From NCBI RefSeq assembly GCF_001995985.1, contig NZ_MUFC01000005.1, forward strand, positions 120,691 through 184,690: DNA of 64,000 bases. The letters are read 5' to 3'. The stretch's first letter is position 1, and each line of letters begins with the position of its first letter. Both the position numbers and the translations under genes were made by a program. Positions 57,221 through 64,000 of this stretch are shown piece after piece. Below the pieces are notes generated by a model. That model worked only from the letters and a program-made list of their open reading frames with translations. It made no database searches and had not been told where the DNA came from. The DNA comes from Salinivibrio sharmensis (GTDB taxonomy: Bacteria; Pseudomonadota; Gammaproteobacteria; Enterobacterales; Vibrionaceae).

Positions 57221-58231
57221 ATGACACTTAACACCATTATTGTCGGTGCCAGTGGCTACACAGGAGCCGAGCTTGTCGCCCTTGTCCATCGCCATCCACA
57301 ATTGCACTTGGCCGGTTTATATGTCTCGGCAGGCAGTGAAGACGCTAATCGTCCTGTGAGCGCGTTGCACGGTCAACTGCGTGGCGTGGTGGATATGCCA
57401 CTGATGCCGCTGTCCTCGCCACAGGATGTCGCCAAGCAAGCCGATGTGGTGTTTTTAGCCACCGCGCATGCGGTCAGTCATGAATTGGCGCCGATTTTCC
57501 TTGCCCAGGGTTGCGTGGTGTTTGATTTATCGGGGGCGTATCGGGTCAATCAAGCCGATTTTTATCCGGCCAATTACGGCTTTTCGCATCACTCACCGAC
57601 ATGGCTGGCGCAAGCCGTGTATGGCTTGGCGGAGTGGCAACAGGAAGCATTATCGGCAGCGCAGCTGGTCGCCGTGCCGGGATGTTATCCCACCGCCAGC
57701 CAGTTAGCGCTCAAACCCGTGCTGGATGCAGGCTTGTTGGATAAACAAATGTGGCCGGTGATCAATGCCACCAGTGGCGTGACGGGCGCAGGGCGCAAAG
57801 CGAGTCTGACCAACAGTTTTTGCGAAGTGAGCCTGCATGCCTACGGGGTGTTTTCTCATCGTCATCAGCCAGAGATTGCCTCACACCTTGATACGCCGGT
57901 GATTTTCACCCCGCACCTTGGCAGCTACAAACGCGGCATTCTTGCCACCATTACCGCCAAATTAGCGCCAGGTGTTAGTGAAGCGGAGGTGGGGCAGGCA
58001 CTGACCCAGGCTTACCAAGAGGCGCCGCTGGTACGGGTTCTCCCAGCCGGTGAGGTGGCCAAGCTACAAGCGGTGCAATACACCGGCTTTTGCGACATAG
58101 GCTATCAGGCCGCGCATGGGCACCTGATCCTCACCAGTGCGATTGATAACTTACTTAAAGGCGCGGCCAGCCAAGCCGTGCAGTGTTTAAACCTTAAGTT
58201 TGGCTTTGCCGAAACCACAGCGATTGTCTAG
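57221..58231 (+). CDS. argC: N-acetyl-gamma-glutamyl-phosphate reductase
   Basis: 336 residues starting [19 protein letters not shown]. It reduces acetylglutamyl phosphate with NADPH in arginine synthesis. The active cysteine lies in VPGCYPT, and HRHQPEI is the catalytic histidine region. It is the first enzyme gene of the operon, followed 9 bases later by argB. Confidence 0.97.
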   Translation: MTLNTIIVGASGYTGAELVALVHRHPQLHLAGLYVSAGSEDANRPVSALHGQLRGVVDMPLMPLSSPQDVAKQADVVFLATAHAVSHELAPIFLAQGCVVFDLSGAYRVNQADFYPANYGFSHHSPTWLAQAVYGLAEWQQEALSAAQLVAVPGCYPTASQLALKPVLDAGLLDKQMWPVINATSGVTGAGRKASLTNSFCEVSLHAYGVFSHRHQPEIASHLDTPVIFTPHLGSYKRGILATITAKLAPGVSEAEVGQALTQAYQEAPLVRVLPAGEVAKLQAVQYTGFCDIGYQAAHGHLILTSAIDNLLKGAASQAVQCLNLKFGFAETTAIV

Positions 58232-58240
58232 GAGAAACGG

Positions 58241-59020
58241 ATGAAAACGCCATTAGTGATTAAGTTAGGCGGCGCGGCACTGAGCTGCAGCGAGACCCTC
58301 GCCAAGGTTTTCGGCGCGATGAACACCTACCGCAGTGAGGCTGAGCGCCCTTTAGTGCTGGTGCACGGTGGCGGCTACTTAGTTGATGAACTGTTGAAAA
58401 AACTCGCCCTCACCAGTGTGAAAAAACAAGGCTTACGGGTCACACCAGTCGACCAGATTGACTATGTCACCGGTGCCTTAGCCGGGACGGCGAATAAGCT
58501 GCTACTCGCCGAAGCGCGTAAGGCGAAGATTAAAAGCTGTGGCTTGAGCTTGGCCGATGGCGGCTTGTGTCAGGTCAGCCAGCTGGACCCTGAGCTAGGT
58601 GCAGTGGGGGAAGCCAGCGCCGGTGATCCTAGCCTGTTGCAGGCGGTATTGGCCGCGGATTGTGTCCCCATTATTAGCTCGATTGGCATCAGTGACCAAG
58701 GTGAGCTGATGAACGTCAATGCCGACCAAGCGGCGGTAGCGGTGGCAACCACGCTAGGTGCTGAGCTGGTGTTGCTATCGGATGTCAGCGGCGTATTAGA
58801 CGGCAAAGGGCACTTGCTGCCTTGCCTGACCGAGTTAGATGCGCAGCACTTGATGGAAAAAGGCGTGATCACCGATGGCATGGTGGTCAAGGTCAACGCC
58901 GCTTTTGCCGCCGCCCGCGAACTGGGTAAACCGGTGGAGATTGCCACCTGGCGTTACCCAGAAAAACTCACGCAACTATTCGATGGCCAGCAAATCGGTA
59001 CCCGGTTTAGCGCCAGTTAA
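58241..59020 (+). CDS. argB: acetylglutamate kinase
   Basis: 259 residues starting [15 protein letters not shown]. It phosphorylates N-acetylglutamate. [11 protein letters not shown], the NVNADQAA segment and [12 protein letters not shown] are family motifs. The length and lack of an N-terminal extension resemble the arginine-insensitive enteric type. It has GGAGAAACGG before the start. Confidence 0.96.
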   Translation: MKTPLVIKLGGAALSCSETLAKVFGAMNTYRSEAERPLVLVHGGGYLVDELLKKLALTSVKKQGLRVTPVDQIDYVTGALAGTANKLLLAEARKAKIKSCGLSLADGGLCQVSQLDPELGAVGEASAGDPSLLQAVLAADCVPIISSIGISDQGELMNVNADQAAVAVATTLGAELVLLSDVSGVLDGKGHLLPCLTELDAQHLMEKGVITDGMVVKVNAAFAAARELGKPVEIATWRYPEKLTQLFDGQQIGTRFSAS

Positions 59021-59074
59021 TAAGACGTATAACGACGCGACGAAACCGTCGATTTAGGATTTAAGGAGAGCAAG

Positions 59075-60286
59075 ATGAGCAAGGTAAATAAAGTTGTACT
59101 GGCCTATTCGGGTGGATTGGATACCTCGGCCATCATTCCATGGCTAAAAGAAAACTATGACTGTGAGGTGGTGGCCTTTGTTGCCGATGTCGGTCAAGGC
59201 GAACAAGAGCTCGAAGGCATTGAGCAAAAAGCGCTTGCCTCCGGGGCATCACAGTGTTTTATCGCCGATCTGAAACACGAAATGGTGGCGGAGTATATTT
59301 ATCCCAGCCTGAAAACCGGTGCGGTGTATGAGGGTAAATACCTTCTAGGTACCTCGATGGCGCGTCCGATCATTGCCAAAGCACAGGTGGAGTGCGCCCT
59401 TGAGGTTGGAGCGGATGCACTTTGCCACGGCTGTACCGGCAAGGGGAACGATCAGGTTCGTTTTGAGAGCACCTTCTCCGCGCTGGCGCCGCAACTGAAA
59501 GTGATTGCGCCGTGGCGGGAGTGGGATCTCACCAGTCGTGAAGCCTTGCTCGATTACTTGGCCGCCCGTGATATTCCCTGTACAGCGAGCCTTGAGAAAA
59601 TTTATTCACGTGATGCCAATGCTTGGCACGTCTCAACCGAAGGCGGTGTACTGGAAGATACGTGGACTGCTGCCAACCAAGATTGCTGGGTATGGACAGT
59701 GGCACCGGAAGAGGCGCCCAATACGCCCGAGTTTGTCACCTTGGGAGTACAAAGTGGGGAAGTGGTCTCGGTTGATGGTGAGTCCATGTCACCTTATGAC
59801 GTGCTGACGCTGCTGAACGACAAAGGCGCAGCCCACGGGGTAGGACGGATTGATATTGTTGAGAACCGTTTGGTGGGGATGAAATCCCGCGGCTGCTATG
59901 AAACCCCGGGGGGCACCATCATTATGGAAGCGCTGCGTGGTGTTGAGCAATTGGTGCTGGATAAAGAGAGTTATCAGTTCCGTGAGGAGCTCGGTTTAAA
60001 AGCGTCTCACCTGATTTATGATGGGCGTTGGTTTACTCCGCTTTGCCAGTCGATTGTTGCCGCGGCTAATTCCCTCGCCGCGCCGGTAAAGGGCGAGGTG
60101 GTGATCAAGCTCTATAAAGGGCAAGCGACTGTGGTACAAAAGCGCTCGACCAATAGCCTGTATTCGGAAGACTTTGCCACCTTTGGTGATGATGATGTCT
60201 ACGATCACAGCCATGCCGAAGGCTTTATCCGTTTGTATTCGCTGTCGAGCCGGATTCGGACACTGAACAAACAAAAACAATCCTAA
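59075..60286 (+). CDS. argG: argininosuccinate synthase
   Basis: 403 residues starting [20 protein letters not shown], the ATP-pyrophosphatase P-loop. It joins citrulline and aspartate. [15 protein letters not shown] and [11 protein letters not shown] are conserved. Strong AAGGAGAG ribosome site. It lies 54 bases after argB; argF is not in the operon. Confidence 0.97.
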   Translation: MSKVNKVVLAYSGGLDTSAIIPWLKENYDCEVVAFVADVGQGEQELEGIEQKALASGASQCFIADLKHEMVAEYIYPSLKTGAVYEGKYLLGTSMARPIIAKAQVECALEVGADALCHGCTGKGNDQVRFESTFSALAPQLKVIAPWREWDLTSREALLDYLAARDIPCTASLEKIYSRDANAWHVSTEGGVLEDTWTAANQDCWVWTVAPEEAPNTPEFVTLGVQSGEVVSVDGESMSPYDVLTLLNDKGAAHGVGRIDIVENRLVGMKSRGCYETPGGTIIMEALRGVEQLVLDKESYQFREELGLKASHLIYDGRWFTPLCQSIVAAANSLAAPVKGEVVIKLYKGQATVVQKRSTNSLYSEDFATFGDDDVYDHSHAEGFIRLYSLSSRIRTLNKQKQS

Positions 60287-60321
60287 TTAAAAAAGCATCG
60301 TGAGCAGTAAGGAGAGACAGC

Positions 60322-62202
60322 ATGGCATTATGGGGCGGACGCTTTAGTCAAGCAGCAGACAAACGGTTTCAAGCGTTTAATGATTCACTGCGCTTTGACT
60401 ATCGCCTAGCAGAGCAAGACATTGTGGGCTCCATTGCTTGGTCGAAAGCCTTGCGTTCAGTGGGCGTGCTGAGTGATGACGAGCAACAGCAATTGGAGCT
60501 CGCGCTCAATGAGCTCAAGTTGTCGGTGATGGAAAACCCCAAGCAAATCTTAAGCTCAGAGGCCGAAGACATTCACAGCTGGGTTGAGCAGCAACTGATC
60601 GACAAAGTCGGGGATTTGGGCAAAAAGCTGCATACTGGGCGTTCGCGCAACGATCAAGTCGCCACGGATCTCAAACTCTGGTGTCGCCAGCAAGGCCAGC
60701 AAATCTTGCTGTCTCTCGACAAGCTTCAGCAGCAGCTGGTGGATGTGGCCAGTCAGCACCATGATACCGTGCTGCCCGGCTACACCCACTTGCAGCGTGC
60801 TCAGCCAGTGACCTTTGCCCATTGGTGTTTGGCCTATCTGGAGATGTTTGAGCGCGACACCACCCGCTTACAAGATGCGCTTAATCGTCTGGATACCTGC
60901 CCGTTAGGATCCGGTGCGCTGGCGGGTACCGCGTACCCGATTGACCGCGATGCCTTGGCACAACAACTGGGCTTCGAGCGGGCCACCCGTAATAGCCTTG
61001 ACTCAGTCTCGGACCGTGATCATGTGATGGAAATGCTGTCTGCGGCGTCGGTTTCGATGCTGCATTTATCACGGATGGCTGAAGATATGATCTTCTATAA
61101 CTCGGGCGAGTCTGGGTTTATCGAGCTGGCCGATACGGTGACATCAGGCTCATCGCTGATGCCACAAAAGAAAAACCCCGATGCGTTAGAGCTTATCCGC
61201 GGCAAAACCGGCCGCGTGTATGGCACCTTGTCGGCGATGATGATGACAGTCAAAGCCTTGCCACTGGCCTACAACAAGGACATGCAAGAAGACAAGGAAG
61301 GGCTCTTCGATGCGATGGACACGTGGCATGACTGCTTGGATATGGCTGCCTTGTGTTTTGAAGGTATCACCATTCACAAAGACAAAACCTTGCAAGCGGC
61401 GCAGCAAGGGCATGCCAACGCCACTGAGTTGGCCGATTATTTGGTGAGTAAAGGGATCCCGTTCCGTGAAGCGCACCATATTGTGGGCGTGGCGGTGGTG
61501 TCTGCTATTGAGCAAGGCTGTGGACTCGAAGATTTACCGCTCGCCACCTTGCAGCAATTCTCACCGGTGATTGAAGACGATGTGTATGCCATGCTCACGA
61601 TTGAATCCTGCTTGGCCCAACGTCGGGCACTCGGTGGGGTCGCGCCCGAGCAGGTTAGCTTTGCCATTCAAGAAGCGCAAAAGCGTTTGGATAAGCGCTT
61701 TACCCCTAAAGTCACGGTGCGCTCGGCAAGGCTCACCGACCTCGATACCATCGAAGGCATGGTGGTGTACTGGGCGAAGCTGGGGGAGAACTTACCCCGT
61801 GATCGCCATGAATTGGTGCGCAATATTGGCCTGTTTGCGGTCTCCGAGCATCAAGGCGATTTGACCGGCTGCGGCTCGCTGTATATTTACGACTCAGGGC
61901 TGGCAGAAATTCGCTCTTTGGGGGTTGAAGCAGGTTGGCAACGCCAAGGCCACGGTACCGCGTTGATGATGCACTTGATTAAAAAAGCCAAGCAGATGGC
62001 GATCGAGCAAGTCTTTGTTCTTACTCGGGTGCCCGAGTTTTTCACCCAATTAGGCTTTACCCCGGTATCGAAATCGCAGTTGCCTGAGAAAGTGATGAAA
62101 GATTGTGAAATCTGTCCGCGCTTTCACGCCTGTGACGAAGTGGCTCTGACCTATAACATTGCTGGGCCGGCGACAATCTCGACCTTCTCTGCATTGGAGT
62201 AG
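60322..62202 (+). CDS. argH: argininosuccinate lyase fused to a GNAT acetyltransferase domain, ArgH(A)
   Basis: 626 residues. The lyase (about 1-458) has [19 protein letters not shown] and the signature [14 protein letters not shown]. From about residue 459 a GNAT domain follows ([32 protein letters not shown]). It corresponds to the short N-acetylglutamate synthase described as argH(A) in Moritella and vibrios. It thus supplies both the last step and possibly the first acetylation of the pathway. It is the last gene of the operon. Confidence 0.95.
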   Translation: MALWGGRFSQAADKRFQAFNDSLRFDYRLAEQDIVGSIAWSKALRSVGVLSDDEQQQLELALNELKLSVMENPKQILSSEAEDIHSWVEQQLIDKVGDLGKKLHTGRSRNDQVATDLKLWCRQQGQQILLSLDKLQQQLVDVASQHHDTVLPGYTHLQRAQPVTFAHWCLAYLEMFERDTTRLQDALNRLDTCPLGSGALAGTAYPIDRDALAQQLGFERATRNSLDSVSDRDHVMEMLSAASVSMLHLSRMAEDMIFYNSGESGFIELADTVTSGSSLMPQKKNPDALELIRGKTGRVYGTLSAMMMTVKALPLAYNKDMQEDKEGLFDAMDTWHDCLDMAALCFEGITIHKDKTLQAAQQGHANATELADYLVSKGIPFREAHHIVGVAVVSAIEQGCGLEDLPLATLQQFSPVIEDDVYAMLTIESCLAQRRALGGVAPEQVSFAIQEAQKRLDKRFTPKVTVRSARLTDLDTIEGMVVYWAKLGENLPRDRHELVRNIGLFAVSEHQGDLTGCGSLYIYDSGLAEIRSLGVEAGWQRQGHGTALMMHLIKKAKQMAIEQVFVLTRVPEFFTQLGFTPVSKSQLPEKVMKDCEICPRFHACDEVALTYNIAGPATISTFSALE

Positions 62203-62255
62203 GGTGGCACTGTCTATAACCTGACGGTATAAGCGTTGTCGTTATTCCTCCCTTA

Positions 62256-62287
62256 GGCTGCGAGCTGATTAAGTCGCAGCTTTTTTT
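62256..62287 (+). terminator. terminator of argCBGH
   Basis: GCTGCGA (62257-62263) and TCGCAGC (62274-62280) form a stem with a 10-base loop, followed by seven T residues, about 55 bases after the argH stop. Confidence 0.88.
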
Positions 62288-62348
62288 GTGTCCTCGTCAT
62301 AAAAAGTTCATCAAAATTAGCTGCTTACAAATTGTTACATTGTACGGT

Positions 62349-62366
62349 TTGTCACAGAAGCGTCAC
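62349..62366 (+). promoter_or_regulatory. candidate Pho box upstream of alkaline phosphatase
   Basis: TTGTCAC-AGAA-GCGTCAC shows two 7-bp units with 11-bp spacing, resembling the PhoB consensus CTGTCAT-N4-CTGTCAT. It lies about 50 bases before the phosphatase start. Confidence 0.5.
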
Positions 62367-62414
62367 GCGCAATGACCATCATGCCCGCGCATTCTCGTTA
62401 ATAATGGAGACTTT

Positions 62415-63884
62415 GTGGTGAAGACAATCCTTACGGCCGCAGTGGCCTCAGCCTTAGTAGCGGCAACTGCGCACGCGGCAGTGCCTCAGCAAAACGACGT
62501 ATGGTACCAAGACGCGCAAGCCGCCTTGGCGGCTGCTAAAGCGAACCCACCTATTACGGGCAAAGCCAAAAACGTGATCCTCTTTGTCGGTGATGGCATG
62601 AGTGTGGGGACAATCACCGCGGCGCGGATTTATCAGGGCCAGAAGCAAGGACAAACCGGTGAGGAAAACCGCCTTGGCATGGAAAGCCTGCCGCATGTTG
62701 CGCTAGCCAAAACCTATAACACTGACATGCAAACCCCTGACTCGGCTGGGACCGCCACCGCTATGGTCACTGGGGTGAAAACCAAAGCGGGGATCATCAG
62801 TGTTGACGATAATGTTCAGCGTGGTTTTTGCAGTACCGCCAAGGGTAACGAAGCAAAAACCTTATTTGAAATGGCGGGCGAGAAGGGCAAAGCATTAGGT
62901 TTAATCTCAACCGCCCGTTTAACCCACGCCACCCCAGCCACCACCTACGCGCACAGTGCGGATCGCAACTGGGAGAACGATAGCAAGTTGCCCAACATTG
63001 CCAAAAACCAAGGCTGTACCGATATCGCCAGCCAGTTTGTCGACTTTGATGCTGGTGAGGGATTTCAGGTGGCTTTCGGTGGCGGACGGCGTGAATTTAT
63101 TCCTGCCGATAGCGTCGATCCTGAGGGCAAAAAGGGCAAGCGTAAAGATGGACGCAACCTGATTGAGGCATGGCAAACCCGTCACCCTGATGGTCAATAC
63201 ATTTTCGATAAATCCGGTTTTGATGCCATCGATCCGGCGACCACCTCACGCGTGTTTGGTTTGTTTGAAAGCAGCCACATGAAATACGAAGCGGATCGCC
63301 GTGAAAGTCAAGATGAGCCATCATTGGCGGACATGACCAGCAAGGCGATCGATATGCTTAGCCGCAACAAAGACGGCTATGTGATGATGGTGGAAGCCGG
63401 ACGTATCGACCATGCTCACCATGCGGGCAACGCTGCGCGAGCGTTAGAAGATACGTTGGCTTACGACGATGCCATTAAAGTGGCCTTAGCGAAAACCAAC
63501 CCAGAAGATACCCTGATCATTGTCACCGCCGACCATGCCCATACCATGGTGATGAACGGTTACGCCGAGAGGGGCAATCCGATCCTGGGTTTATCGCGCC
63601 AAAAAGGGCGCTTGAATCAGGATGATTTTGGTAAAACCTATACCACCATCACCTATGGCAACGGCCCGGGTGCGGTCAAAGGTGAGCGTGAAAACTTGCA
63701 AGAAGGGCAGGTGCGTGAGCTGGATTACAAACAGCAATCCTTGATTAAGCTCGGTTCGGAAACCCACTCCGGTGAAGATGTGGCCATCATGGCGCGTGGG
63801 CCGATGGCGTGGTTATTCCAAGGTGCCGTGGAGCAAAACTACATTTTCCATGTGATTAACGAAGCCACGGATCTGGCCGATTAA
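62415..63884 (+). CDS. phoA: periplasmic alkaline phosphatase
   Basis: 489 residues from a GTG at 62415 or 62418, with GGAG upstream. A signal peptide covers about residues 1-21 (ends ATAHA). VGDGMSVGT (metal Asp60) and TPDSAGTATAMVTG (Ser110 nucleophile) define the family, and TADHAHT and ETHSGEDV supply metal His residues. It releases phosphate from esters in the periplasm. A Pho-box-like site lies upstream. It may be the larger marine/vibrio type rather than an E. coli PhoA ortholog. Confidence 0.92.
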   Translation: MVKTILTAAVASALVAATAHAAVPQQNDVWYQDAQAALAAAKANPPITGKAKNVILFVGDGMSVGTITAARIYQGQKQGQTGEENRLGMESLPHVALAKTYNTDMQTPDSAGTATAMVTGVKTKAGIISVDDNVQRGFCSTAKGNEAKTLFEMAGEKGKALGLISTARLTHATPATTYAHSADRNWENDSKLPNIAKNQGCTDIASQFVDFDAGEGFQVAFGGGRREFIPADSVDPEGKKGKRKDGRNLIEAWQTRHPDGQYIFDKSGFDAIDPATTSRVFGLFESSHMKYEADRRESQDEPSLADMTSKAIDMLSRNKDGYVMMVEAGRIDHAHHAGNAARALEDTLAYDDAIKVALAKTNPEDTLIIVTADHAHTMVMNGYAERGNPILGLSRQKGRLNQDDFGKTYTTITYGNGPGAVKGERENLQEGQVRELDYKQQSLIKLGSETHSGEDVAIMARGPMAWLFQGAVEQNYIFHVINEATDLAD

Positions 63885-64000
63885 TCGTCTTGATGGCTGG
63901 ATGACCCGCGCTCTGGCGCGGGTTTTTTATTGCGCCGAAACGGATAAATCACTACATGCAGGGTGAGTAGTACACTGGCACTACCGGCGGCGAACAACAA
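63881..64000 (-). CDS. possible C-terminal fragment of a membrane protein
   Basis: On the minus strand the frame is open from the window edge to a TAA at 63883-63881. The 39 residues include one hydrophobic segment ending VVIYPFRRNKK, like a membrane helix followed by a basic stop-transfer. The phosphatase terminator lies within it, so the reading may be chance. No family is recognised. Confidence 0.35.
   Translation of the reverse strand: MLFAAGSASVLLTLHVVIYPFRRNKKPAPERGSSSHQDD
63904..63928 (+). terminator. terminator of the alkaline phosphatase gene
   Basis: ACCCGCGC, loop TCTG, GCGCGGGT followed by six T residues, 20 bases after the stop. Confidence 0.9.

Overview
The window is a stretch of a gammaproteobacterial main chromosome. 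The gene content and order point to Vibrionaceae: slmA-coaBC-radC-rpmB-rpmG-mutM-coaD, a cpxP/cpxRA locus, hslVU-ftsN-cytR-priA, metJ/metBL/metF, an AphA-type regulator close to ppc, and argH fused to an acetyltransferase domain. With roughly 50% G+C, a Salinivibrio-like or related halophilic member is my best guess. That is inferred from recognised protein families, not from a search.

Layout. 1-0.7 kb: an AT-rich C-terminal fragment of a probable AIPR-type defence protein, ending next to the 3' end of yicC, a known integration site for Vibrio mobilizable islands. 0.7-6.2 kb: yicC, rph-pyrE with an attenuator between them, slmA, coaBC, radC. 6.3-8.7 kb: rpmB-rpmG, a small membrane protein, mutM, coaD. 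8.9-16.8 kb: lipopolysaccharide core and lipid A genes (kdkA, waaA, three glycosyltransferases, waaF, lpxM, hldD). 16.9-20 kb: a TetR regulator and the threonine catabolic pair kbl-tdh. 20-27.3 kb: envC-gpmI, yibN, secB-gpsA-cysE, pfkA. 27.5-31.7 kb: fieF, cpxP, cpxRA, trmL. 31.8-36.8 kb: tpiA, a small isomerase, a DUF3135 protein, a cysteine-rich SufR-like regulator with fpr, glpX, zapB. 36.8-45 kb: rraA, menA, hslVU, ftsN, cytR, priA, rpmE. 45.3-56.7 kb: maeB, metJ/metB-metL, metF, aphA, metY, ppc. 57-62.2 kb: arginine operon argC-argB-argG-argH. 62.4-63.9 kb: alkaline phosphatase. The right edge holds a possible partial membrane gene.

How the parts work together. Methionine genes are tied by MetJ boxes (metJ/metB and metF). 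metY adds a direct sulfhydrylation route and cysE supplies O-acetylserine. The arginine operon has a pair of ARG boxes and a previously unflagged candidate leader peptide ending in three arginine codons. pfkA carries a HexR-type operator and cpxP/cpxR a consensus CpxR box. Most of the window is ordinary core genome. I see no new multi-gene system. The signals most worth a second look are the arg leader peptide, the 16-bp inverted repeat around the SufR-like regulator promoter, and the island edge at yicC.
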